DNA of 64,000 nt from DASXKD01 sp963734725 (GTDB lineage Bacteria; Actinomycetota; Actinomycetes; Streptosporangiales; Streptosporangiaceae). Under the pieces are notes generated by a model. It saw only the letters and a program-made list of their open reading frames with translations. It was not told the DNA's origin and made no database searches. This document shows positions 8,074 through 15,113 of this stretch, piece after piece (within the stretch, counting starts at the first letter, position 1; each line of letters starts with the position of its first letter). Both the position numbers and the translations under genes were made by a program. Location: contig CAVTIX010000028.1 in NCBI GenBank assembly GCA_963734725.1, positions 142,208 through 206,207 on the forward strand, in the 5' to 3' direction.

Positions 8074-8985
8074 ATGAGCGGCGGGATCGAGCACCTGATC
8101 CTGTCCGGGCCGCTGCTGTTCGCCGTCCCCGTGGCCGCCGCCGCCGGTGCGGTGACCTTCCTCTCCCCCTGCGTGCTCCCGCTGGTTCCCGGTTACCTCT
8201 CCTACGTCACCGGCATGTCCGCCGTCGATGCGGAGCAGGCACCGGACGGCGAATCCGGAGACGGTGCCGCGGGAACCGGGCCAGCCGATGGCCGCCCGGG
8301 CGCCGGGGACGGTGGTGCGGCCGGTGAGCAGGCGGCGGTCGCGGTGACCACGGTCGCGCCGACCGAACCTGTCAGGCCCCGCCCGCAGCGCCGGGCCAGG
8401 CGCCGTGCGGTGCTCGGCACGGCCCTGTTCGCGCTCGGGTTCTCGGCGGTGTTCGCCAGCGAAGGGCTCGCCTTCGGCGGGCTCGGCGCGCTGCTGCAGC
8501 GGCACAGCGTGGGGCTGACCCAGGTCTTCGGGGTGCTGACGATCCTGCTCGGGCTGCTGTTCGCCGGGCTGTTCGACTGGATCCCGGGCACCGGACGGAT
8601 CATGCGGCCGTCAGTGCGGCCCCGGGCCGGGCTCGCGGGCGCGCCGATGCTCGGCGTGCTGTTCGGCCTGAGCTGGACGCCCTGCGTCGGGCCCACGCTG
8701 ACGTTCGTGCTGACGCTGTCCATGACCTCGGGCACCGCCGTCCGCGGGGCGATTCTGACCTTTGCCTACGGCCTCGGGCTGGGCATCCCGTTCCTGATCG
8801 TCGCGCTGGCGTTCGAGCGCAGCATGACGGCGTTCCGCTTCGCCCGCCGGCACGCCCGCGCGTTCAGCCTGGTCGGCGGGGCAATGCTGGTTGTTGTCGG
8901 CGTCCTGGAGGTCACCGGCGCCTGGTCCAGCGCCTTGCTCTGGCTGAAGACCCACTGGGTCTCCAGTTACCAGTCCCCGCTCTAG
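8074..8985 (+). CDS. ccdA: CcdA/DsbD-type thiol-disulfide transport membrane protein
   Basis: 303 residues from an ATG with GGGAGG nine bases upstream. The six-helix CcdA fold is visible, with the two signature cysteines in LSPCVLPLVPGYLSYVTG (helix 1) and LSWTPCVGPTL (helix 4). These carry reducing equivalents across the membrane for cytochrome c maturation or extracytoplasmic disulfide reduction. Between helices 1 and 2 there is an unusually long hydrophilic loop (about 70 residues, Gly/Ala/Asp-rich then Arg-rich). The expected partners (thioredoxin-like ResA/CcsX, ResB, ResC) are not adjacent. Its ribosome binding site belongs to dispersed repeat copy A. Confidence 0.85.
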   Translation: MSGGIEHLILSGPLLFAVPVAAAAGAVTFLSPCVLPLVPGYLSYVTGMSAVDAEQAPDGESGDGAAGTGPADGRPGAGDGGAAGEQAAVAVTTVAPTEPVRPRPQRRARRRAVLGTALFALGFSAVFASEGLAFGGLGALLQRHSVGLTQVFGVLTILLGLLFAGLFDWIPGTGRIMRPSVRPRAGLAGAPMLGVLFGLSWTPCVGPTLTFVLTLSMTSGTAVRGAILTFAYGLGLGIPFLIVALAFERSMTAFRFARRHARAFSLVGGAMLVVVGVLEVTGAWSSALLWLKTHWVSSYQSPL

Positions 8986-9148
8986 CCGCGCTGATCGGGT
9001 CTCACCGGGTCAAGGCCCAAGGTCCCTCAAGGTCGGGACGTCGGGCCCAGGCTGGACTAGTCCCAAAGCTGGGTAGGCTGTCCCGGCGCGGGGCCGCCGC
9101 GGAAATGCCTCGGCGCGCCTTCGCTCAGACCGGCGGTCCAGCGCCACT

Positions 9149-9829
9149 ATGATCGGCCCCGTGAGCAGGTGGCCGCAGGGTGCGCCGGCGGACGAGGAGA
9201 CGTCCGCGGCGGGCGAGGATATGCCCGCGGCCCGGGGAAACGGGACGGGGCCGTCCATCACGAACGGATCGCTCGCCCTGGTCAACAGCGGGCTCTTCGC
9301 GGACGCGTCCAATTTCGACCTGCGTTACGTGCCGGAATACGAGCGGATCGGCGCGATCGTCGGCGCGCTTCGCACGCTGGGCTTGAATGTCGTGCTGACC
9401 AGCGGCTCCTTCGACATCCTGCACGAGGGCCACTCGATGTACCTGGAAGCGGCCCGTGGCTTCGGTGACTTCCTCATCGTCGGCCTGGACAGTGACGAGA
9501 AGATCCGGGCCCGCAAGGGCCCGCACCGGCCCGCGGTACCTGAGATGGAACGGCTGCGCATGGTGACGCACCAGCGCGGTGTCGGCCTGGTCACCCTGAA
9601 GCACCTGCACGACGAGCGGTGGCGGCTGATCAAGACCATCCGCCCGGACGTGCTGGTGGCGACCGCGGACACCTACACCCGCGCCGAGATCGCCGAGCTC
9701 GAAGAGCGCTACTGCGGGCGGGTGGAGGTGCTGGAGCGGATGGCGACCGTGAGCACCTCGGCCCGGCTGCGCCGGATTCAGCTTGGCCTGCCCGAGCCCC
9801 CACCGGGCGAGCCGCCCGCTGCCCCGTGA
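9149..9829 (+). CDS. Cytidylyltransferase-like nucleotidyltransferase
   Basis: 226 residues. After a ~65-residue low-complexity N-terminus comes a Rossmann-like nucleotidyltransferase domain with the signature TSGSFDILHEGHSMYLEAA (GxFDxxHxGH), DFLIVGLDSDEKIRARKG, and a C-terminal IRPDVLVATADTY followed by a TSARLRRIQL segment in place of ISTT/STS. This is the RfaE C-terminal/TagD/PaaT superfamily, which joins an NTP to a phosphorylated sugar or alcohol. The start is uncertain: the ATG has no strong ribosome binding site and a GTG four codons later is possible. Its stop overlaps the GTG start of the deaminase gene (GTGA), so the two proteins are translationally coupled and likely act together. 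Confidence 0.8.
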   Translation: MIGPVSRWPQGAPADEETSAAGEDMPAARGNGTGPSITNGSLALVNSGLFADASNFDLRYVPEYERIGAIVGALRTLGLNVVLTSGSFDILHEGHSMYLEAARGFGDFLIVGLDSDEKIRARKGPHRPAVPEMERLRMVTHQRGVGLVTLKHLHDERWRLIKTIRPDVLVATADTYTRAEIAELEERYCGRVEVLERMATVSTSARLRRIQLGLPEPPPGEPPAAP

Positions 9830-10698
9830 AGCAGCTGCTGCTCTATTTCCCCGTCATCCACTCCGGGTACGAAGGGTTCCTGGCTAGGCACGCTGACGCC
9901 GCCGAGATCCTGCTGCTCGGGTCCGGCTTCACCGGCGCCTACCCCAGCCTGGCCAAGGACATCAGGGCGCTGTCGCCGGCGCGGGCGGCCGAATACCTGC
10001 GCCGGGCCGGCCCGGCGGACCTGCGCCGGGATGGCCCGGCGGCATCGGTGCGCGTGGTCGAGCCGGACGGCCTGGCCGCCGCCGTCACCGGCGATCTCCT
10101 GGTGCTGCCGGACGAGGCGATCATGCGGGACATCGCGGCCCGGTACCACCTGGACGCCGGCCGGACCGTGCTGTTCGACCGGACCTTCCTGCGCTGGGAC
10201 CGGGACTGGGCCACCGCGAAGACGCCAGTCTCGTTCGACGGCGAGATCACCGTCGCTGAGCTCCCGCGGGAACTACTCGGCCGGGCCGAGGCCATCGCCG
10301 GGCGCAGTTCGGACTGGTGGCGGCAGGTGGGCGCGGTGGCCGCGCGGGACGGCCAGGTGCTCGGCTGCGCGTGGAACCGGCACCACCCCACCGAGTACGC
10401 GCCCTACCTGAGCGGGGACCCGCGGGATGCCTTCGAGCGCGGGGTCCGTGCCGACCTGTCCACCGCGATCCACGCCGAGGCGGCGCTGATCGCCGGCGCG
10501 GCCCGCGACGGGACCAGCCTGGCAGGCGCCGACCTGTACACGACGACGTTCCCGTGCCCGGCCTGCGCGCGGCTCATCGCGGAAGCCGGTTTCCTGCGCT
10601 GCTTCTTCGCCGGCCAGTATTCGGTGCTCGACGGCGAACAGACCCTCCGCGCCCGGGGAATCGGCCTGATCTGGGTGGATACTAGCGGCGGGCGCTGA
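9826..10698 (+). CDS. dCMP/cytidine-deaminase-fold protein with an extra N-terminal domain
   Basis: 290 residues from a GTG that overlaps the preceding stop. The C-terminal half has the zinc-dependent deaminase signature: IHAEAALI (His ligand and catalytic Glu) and FPCPACARLI (two Cys ligands), plus QYSVLDGEQTLRARGI. The family is that of dCMP deaminases and related enzymes. The N-terminal ~150 residues (starting KQLLLYFPVIHSGYEGFLAR) are not part of a deaminase fold and I do not recognise them; they contain FDRTFLRWDRDWATAK. The coupled partner is a nucleotidyltransferase, and the opposite strand encodes thymidylate synthase, DHFR and a HIT protein. A role in pyrimidine or modified-nucleotide metabolism is inferred. 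The 3' end overlaps the HIT gene by 17 bp. Confidence 0.75.
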   Translation: MKQLLLYFPVIHSGYEGFLARHADAAEILLLGSGFTGAYPSLAKDIRALSPARAAEYLRRAGPADLRRDGPAASVRVVEPDGLAAAVTGDLLVLPDEAIMRDIAARYHLDAGRTVLFDRTFLRWDRDWATAKTPVSFDGEITVAELPRELLGRAEAIAGRSSDWWRQVGAVAARDGQVLGCAWNRHHPTEYAPYLSGDPRDAFERGVRADLSTAIHAEAALIAGAARDGTSLAGADLYTTTFPCPACARLIAEAGFLRCFFAGQYSVLDGEQTLRARGIGLIWVDTSGGR

Positions 10699-11122
10699 AC
10701 CTCATCCGGACCGGCGGCGCGGCCGGATCGTCCGACCCCACAAGCACATGCGCGTGAACGTGGGCGATGGTCGCGCCCGTGTAGTGACAGTCACCGTTGC
10801 GGACGCCCAGGCCGTAGTGGCGCACCTGGAAGGCCTTCGCCGTTGCGGCGAGCGCCACCCAGAAGTCGCTTCGCACCTCATCACTGAGTTCTAGCAGGTC
10901 CCTCGCGTGCTGGTGGGGCACAAGCAGCAGATGGAGGCTAGTTCCCTGGTAGGGGAACTGGTTGGGCGTGATGCTCCAGTGCTCGGTCAACAGCAGAATC
11001 CGCTGCTGCGGATGGTTGGCCAGGTGCTCCGGGCAGAACAGGCAGATCCCCGCGGCGTCGAGCCGGGCCATCTCCGCCCGCTGCTCCGGGGTGCGGGCGT
11101 TCTCGAAGCAGTACAAGCTCAC
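10682..11122 (-). CDS. HIT-family protein
   Basis: 146 residues. Near the C-terminus the histidine triad appears as AHVHAHVLVG (HxHxH). Two cysteines in CLFCPEHL near the N-terminus resemble the zinc site of some HIT proteins. Members hydrolyse or transfer nucleoside phosphoramidates, AP4A-like dinucleotides or nucleotide-sugar phosphates. The GTG at 11122 overlaps the folA stop (GTGA), so this is the last gene of thyA-folA-HIT. That arrangement ties it to nucleotide handling next to dTMP synthesis. It is convergent with, and slightly overlaps, the deaminase-like gene. Confidence 0.8.
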   Translation of the reverse strand: MSLYCFENARTPEQRAEMARLDAAGICLFCPEHLANHPQQRILLLTEHWSITPNQFPYQGTSLHLLLVPHQHARDLLELSDEVRSDFWVALAATAKAFQVRHYGLGVRNGDCHYTGATIAHVHAHVLVGSDDPAAPPVRMRFSARR

Positions 11123-11640
11123 CGCTCCGCCCGCTGGTAGTCGAGGAACGAGTATCGCAGCGGGCCGTCTGCCCCGGCATCGTCGTCCCGGGCGGCCAGT
11201 TCGAACCCGGCCAGCCAGCCGTCGGGCATGGACCGGTCGCCGGCCACCTCGCCGTGTACCCGGGTGAGGTACACCCGGTCGGCGAGCGGCAGCGCGTCCC
11301 GGTACAGCGACTCCCCGCCGATGACGAAGAACTCGCCGTCCCCCGCCTCCGCCGCGAGGCGCCCGGCCAGGGCCAGCGCTTCCGGGATCGACGGGGCCAC
11401 GAGCACCTCCGGGAACCCCGGCTCGCCGAGGGTCCGGGACACCACGATGGAGATCCGGCCGGTCAGCGGGTGCCCGAGCCGGTCCAGGATGGACTGGTAG
11501 GTGAGCCGGCCCATCACCACCACGTGCCCGGTGGTCAGCGCGCGGAACCGGCGCAGATCCCCGGGCAAGTGCCAAGGCAGCGCGCCGCCGTCCCCGATGA
11601 CCTCGTTGGCAGACGCGGCCACGACCAGCGACACGATCAT
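11119..11640 (-). CDS. folA: Dihydrofolate reductase
   Basis: 173 residues. Type I DHFR features are present: an N-terminal MIVSLVVAASANEVIG, the substrate-loop GGALPWHLPGDLRRFRALT, VVMGRLTYQSI, and the NADPH-binding FFVIGGESLYRDAL. It reduces dihydrofolate to tetrahydrofolate using NADPH, regenerating the cofactor oxidised by thymidylate synthase. The start ATG at 11640 overlaps the thyA stop (ATGA), and its own stop overlaps the HIT start, giving a three-gene translationally coupled operon. Confidence 0.93.
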   Translation of the reverse strand: MIVSLVVAASANEVIGDGGALPWHLPGDLRRFRALTTGHVVVMGRLTYQSILDRLGHPLTGRISIVVSRTLGEPGFPEVLVAPSIPEALALAGRLAAEAGDGEFFVIGGESLYRDALPLADRVYLTRVHGEVAGDRSMPDGWLAGFELAARDDDAGADGPLRYSFLDYQRAER

Positions 11641-12533
11641 GGGGAGACCGGGATGGACGAGATCGCCGGGTGCGGCTCGTAGTCGCTCAGCTCGAAGTGC
11701 TCGGCGCGGAACTCGTGGATGTCGGTGACCTTCCGGCCCGCCTCGGTGAGCTGGACCGTGGGCAGCCGCCGAGGCGCCCGCCCCAGCATGGCCGCGACCG
11801 CGTCCCGCTGGTTCTCGTACACGTGCGCGTCGGAGATCGTGTGGTAATACGCGACGGCCGGGATGCCCGTGAGCTGTTCCAGCATGAGCAGCAGCGCCGC
11901 GTACTGGATCATGTTGGCAGGCACGCCGACCGGCACGTCCCCGGAGCGCTGGAACATGTGCAGGTGCAGGCCACCGCCTAGCACCCGGACATGGACCCAG
12001 CCGTGGCACGGGGCGATCGTGGTCTTAGGTGTCTTGCCGGTGCCGCGGACCTGGTACTGCGGGATCCAGGGGGAGACGAAGTGCGTCCGGTCGCCGGGCA
12101 GTTCGGTGATCTGCTCCACCAAGTGCCGGAACTGGTCGAACCCGCCGCCCTCCACGGTTGGGAAGTAGCGGAACGCGCCGCCGTAGGATCCGGGTCCCAG
12201 GCTCCCGGGGGCCAGACCGCGGGAGGAGGTCTTCTCCGGCGTGGCCCACGGGTCCCACCAGTTGCAGCCGAAGTCGGCCAGTTCTGCCAGCGTGGTGGCC
12301 CCGTTGATGAACGCGCACAGCTCCCCGATCGACTTGCGCCAGAATGACTTCAGGCTGCGCTCGGTAATCAGCGGGAAGCCGTTGGCCAGGTCGAAATGCA
12401 TGGCCTGCTGCATCAGCGTCAGCGCCGGTGGCCCCTGGCGGGTGGGCACGCTGACTCCGGAGGACACGATCCGCTCCAGCAGCAGCCGGTACTGCGAGTC
12501 CGGCTCCCGCTCCCCCGGCGGACGGTACTCCAC
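11637..12533 (-). CDS. thyA: Thymidylate synthase (ThyA type)
   Basis: 298 residues, longer than the ~264 of E. coli ThyA. The catalytic cysteine is Cys176 in TTIAPCHGWV. Other ThyA features are MHFDLANGFPLITERS, FQRSGDVPVGVPANMIQYA (RSxDxxLG region) and TISDAHVYENQ. It makes dTMP from dUMP with methylene-tetrahydrofolate, producing the dihydrofolate that the next gene reduces. The GTG at 12533 is preceded by AGGGAGGCTAACC, a strong ribosome binding site, so the longer in-frame upstream extension is not used. Many actinomycetes rely on ThyX, so a ThyA-folA pair here is worth noting. The IS110 element lies about 130-380 bp upstream. Confidence 0.92.
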   Translation of the reverse strand: MEYRPPGEREPDSQYRLLLERIVSSGVSVPTRQGPPALTLMQQAMHFDLANGFPLITERSLKSFWRKSIGELCAFINGATTLAELADFGCNWWDPWATPEKTSSRGLAPGSLGPGSYGGAFRYFPTVEGGGFDQFRHLVEQITELPGDRTHFVSPWIPQYQVRGTGKTPKTTIAPCHGWVHVRVLGGGLHLHMFQRSGDVPVGVPANMIQYAALLLMLEQLTGIPAVAYYHTISDAHVYENQRDAVAAMLGRAPRRLPTVQLTEAGRKVTDIHEFRAEHFELSDYEPHPAISSIPVSP

Positions 12534-12667
12534 GGTTAGCCTCCCTGCCTCTCGACCTGCTTCACAGTGTCGCCGATGGGCCGGGCCGCTGTCCGGCCGG
12601 CGCGCCAGGTGCACAGTCAGGCCGGCGCGACGGCTCCCCTTACTACGATTTCGCACTACAACGCTTT

Positions 12668-12860
12668 CGGCCTAATGGGGGCTACCGGGTCGGCCAACGG
12701 GCAGACTCGGGTCCGGTAGCGGCCAGCGGGTGAGCACTCTGCCCGGCCAGGTATTCGATGCCTAGGGTTAGACCGTGCCCCCGCTGGGCGTGAGGAGGGC
12801 AAGACCACTGATGGGGTGACGTGCCCGCTGGTGTGGCGTGAGCACTGATCCATTAGGCCG
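12668..12860 (+). ncRNA. Candidate IS110 bridge RNA region
   Basis: The non-coding left part of the IS110 element is bounded by an 11-bp inverted repeat, CGGCCTAATGG at 12668-12678 and its complement at 12850-12860, spanning 193 nt. Inside are two related direct segments: GTGAGCACT at 12730 and 12838, and GTGCCC(CC)GCTGG at about 12775 and 12823. IS621, an IS110 member, encodes in this position a ~177-nt bridge RNA with two similar loops that pair to target and donor DNA. Position, length and internal duplication fit. No loop-to-flank pairing has been checked. Confidence 0.4.
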
Positions 12861-12914
12861 CCGGTGTTCCTCTTCTGCGCTGCCGGGGACAGAAGGCGAG
12901 CGTTCGGAGGATGC

Positions 12915-14141
12915 GTGCTGCTGGTTGGGGATGACTGGGCCGAAGATCACCACGATGTTGAACTGCAGGACGAGGCTGGGCGCCGGCTGTCGCGGGGCCG
13001 CCTGCCGGAGGGGGTGGCCGGCGTTGCCCGATTGCATGCGCTGATCGGGGAGCATCTGGCCGGGGACGCCGGCCCGGACCAGGTGGCGATCGGGATAGAG
13101 ACCGACCGCGGCGGCTGGGTGCAGGCGCTGATCGCGTCGGGCTATACGGTGTATGCGATCAACCCGCGGCAGGTGGCGCGGTACCGGGAGCGGCACGGCA
13201 CTTCGGGCGCTAAAAGTGACGCCGGGGATGCGCACACGCTGGCGGACATGGTGCGTACCGACCGCCACCAGTTGCGTGTGGTCGCTGGGGACAGCGAGCA
13301 GGCCCAGGCGGTCAAGGTGGTGGCGCGGGCGCATCAGACGCTGATCTGGGAGCGGCACCGGCACATGCTGCGGCTGCGGACCGCGCTGCGGGAGTTCTTC
13401 CCCGCTGCGCTGGAAGCCTTCGGCGACCTCACCGCGCCCGATGCGCTGGAGCTGCTGGCCAAGGCGCCGGATCCGGCCAGCGCGGCCCGGCTGTCGCGGG
13501 CGCAGATCGCTGCCGCGCTGAACCGGGCCCGCCGCCGCCAGGCCGGGGACAAGGCCGCCGTCATCGCCGTCGCCTTGCGCACCGCCCAGCTGGCCCAGCC
13601 GCCGGCCGTGGCCGCCGCTTACGCCGCCACGGTGCGGTCCCTGGCCGCCATGATCACCGCCTTCAACGCCGAGATCACCGCCATGGAAGAGCAGGTGACG
13701 GCGTGTTTTGGGCACGCCCGGAACGCTGAAATCTACCTGTCCCAGCCCGGCCTGGGACCGGTACTGGCGGCCCGGGCCCTCGGCGAGTTCGGCGACGACC
13801 CGCACCGGTACACCACCGCCAAAAACCGCAAGAACTACGCCGGCACCAGCCCGATCACCCGCGCCTCCGGCAAGAAGAAAACCGTCCTGGCCCGCTACAT
13901 CCACAACAACCGGCTCGCCGACGCCCTGCACCAGCAGGCCTTCTGCGCCCTCACCGCCTCACCCGGCGCCCGCGCCTACTACGACCAGCTCCGTGCCCGC
14001 GGCATGGGCCACCACGCCGCCCTGCGCCAGCTGTCCAACCGGCTCGTCGGCATCCTGCACGGCTGCCTCAAGACCGGCACCCTCTACGACGAACACACCG
14101 CCTGGGCACACCATAGCCAAGATCAGCGAACCGCTGCTTGA
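12915..14141 (+). CDS. IS110-family transposase (DEDD recombinase)
   Basis: 408 residues from a GTG preceded by CGGAGG. The N-terminal RuvC-like DEDD domain is clear: LLVGDDWAEDHHDVEL (first Asp), AIGIETDRGG (Glu), and SDAGDAHTLADM (final Asp pair). The C-terminal Tnp domain has PGLGPVLAARALGEFGD, NRKNYAGTSPITRASGKKK and the conserved Ser-containing region. It looks full length and intact, so the element may be active. IS110 enzymes recombine through a Holliday-like intermediate guided by an element-encoded RNA. Confidence 0.92.
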   Translation: MLLVGDDWAEDHHDVELQDEAGRRLSRGRLPEGVAGVARLHALIGEHLAGDAGPDQVAIGIETDRGGWVQALIASGYTVYAINPRQVARYRERHGTSGAKSDAGDAHTLADMVRTDRHQLRVVAGDSEQAQAVKVVARAHQTLIWERHRHMLRLRTALREFFPAALEAFGDLTAPDALELLAKAPDPASAARLSRAQIAAALNRARRRQAGDKAAVIAVALRTAQLAQPPAVAAAYAATVRSLAAMITAFNAEITAMEEQVTACFGHARNAEIYLSQPGLGPVLAARALGEFGDDPHRYTTAKNRKNYAGTSPITRASGKKKTVLARYIHNNRLADALHQQAFCALTASPGARAYYDQLRARGMGHHAALRQLSNRLVGILHGCLKTGTLYDEHTAWAHHSQDQRTAA

Positions 14142-14236
14142 CAACTTAAGCCCATGGGGTGTCTAACCCGCCGCAGCCTCGGCCTACTGCCGCAAATAAA
14201 GATGCGGCCCGCCAGCTTGCCCGCCGATGATGGAAC

Positions 14237-15097
14237 ATGGCCTGGCAGCTCACCGAGGACGTGGAGACCTATCTCGCGGCCGCAGGCGGCTTCCTGCGGG
14301 CCTGCCCCGCCGAGAACACGGTGATACTCACCGCGGTGGCGGCGGTCCGCTCGCAGGGCCCCGGCGCCTTCGGCGGCTCCGCCCCGCTGTTCGGCTGGCA
14401 GGCGGAACCGGACGGCGCGGTGACCGCGGCGTTCCTGCACACGCCGCCGTTCCCGGTGGTGCTCACGGCAATGACCGACGGCGACGCCGCCGCGCTGGCC
14501 GCCGAGCTCGCCGCCCGGGGCCACCGGCCCGCCGGTGTCAACGCCGGCCCCGGGCCCGTCACCGCCTTCGCCGCCGCCTGGCAGGACCACACCGGCCAGG
14601 CCGCGCGCACCGGCATGCGGATGCGGCTGCACGCGCTCGGCCGACTGCTGTCGCCGGACCCGCCGCCACCCGGCCAGGCCAGGACCGCCTCGGCCGAGGA
14701 CACCGCCCTCCTCCTGACCTGGCTCGACGCGTTCCACGACGAAGCCGGCCCGCAAGGACCGAACGAGGCGGAGCTCCTGGTCAAAAACCGGATCGGCTTC
14801 GGCGGGCTGGTCCTCTGGGAGCACTACGGCAGGCCCGTGTCGCTGGCCGGGCGCAACCGGGCCGCGGCCGGCCAGGCCCGGATCGGCCCGGTCTACACGC
14901 CCCCGGAGCTTCGCGGCCGCGGTTTCGGCGGCGCGGCGACGGTCGCGATCACCCAGGCCGCCCTGGACGACGGCGCCGAGGGCGTAGTGCTGTTCGCCGA
15001 CTTGGCCAACCTGGCCAGCAACACCCTCTACCAGCGCCTCGGTTACCGCCCGGTCAGCGACTGGACGGTGGTCCGCTTCGGCGCCGCTGACGGCTGA
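14237..15097 (+). CDS. GNAT-family N-acetyltransferase
   Basis: 286 residues. The acetyl-CoA-binding motif A appears as VYTPPELRGRGFGGAATVAI (about residues 220-239), followed by LFADLANLASNTLYQRLGYRPV, the usual GNAT C-terminal beta/alpha unit. The N-terminal ~130 residues form a separate variable domain seen in many actinobacterial two-domain GNAT proteins. The acceptor (amine, aminoglycoside or protein) is unknown. It follows the IS110 element by about 95 bp and is convergent with trpEG, with only 16 bp between the stops. Confidence 0.82.
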   Translation: MAWQLTEDVETYLAAAGGFLRACPAENTVILTAVAAVRSQGPGAFGGSAPLFGWQAEPDGAVTAAFLHTPPFPVVLTAMTDGDAAALAAELAARGHRPAGVNAGPGPVTAFAAAWQDHTGQAARTGMRMRLHALGRLLSPDPPPPGQARTASAEDTALLLTWLDAFHDEAGPQGPNEAELLVKNRIGFGGLVLWEHYGRPVSLAGRNRAAAGQARIGPVYTPPELRGRGFGGAATVAITQAALDDGAEGVVLFADLANLASNTLYQRLGYRPVSDWTVVRFGAADG

Positions 15098-15113
15098 CGC
15101 CGCGGCTGCGGTC

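Larger units (their letters stand above)
12660..14160 (+). mobile_element. IS110-family insertion sequence (ends approximate)
   Basis: A single transposase gene with a ~250 bp non-coding left side and a very short right side (about 15-20 bp after the stop). This asymmetry is typical of the IS110 group. IS110 elements have no terminal inverted repeats, so exact ends cannot be read. ATGGGG occurs at about 12675-12680 and again near 14153, and ATGGGGTG at about 12813 and 14153; either pair could mark the ends. It sits between the thyA promoter region and the GNAT gene and interrupts neither. Confidence 0.6.

Noticed and set aside
12768..13931. Long minus-strand frame opposite the IS110 transposase
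   Set aside because: It is the mirror of a clear IS110 transposase with all DEDD residues and has no ribosome binding site or motif.
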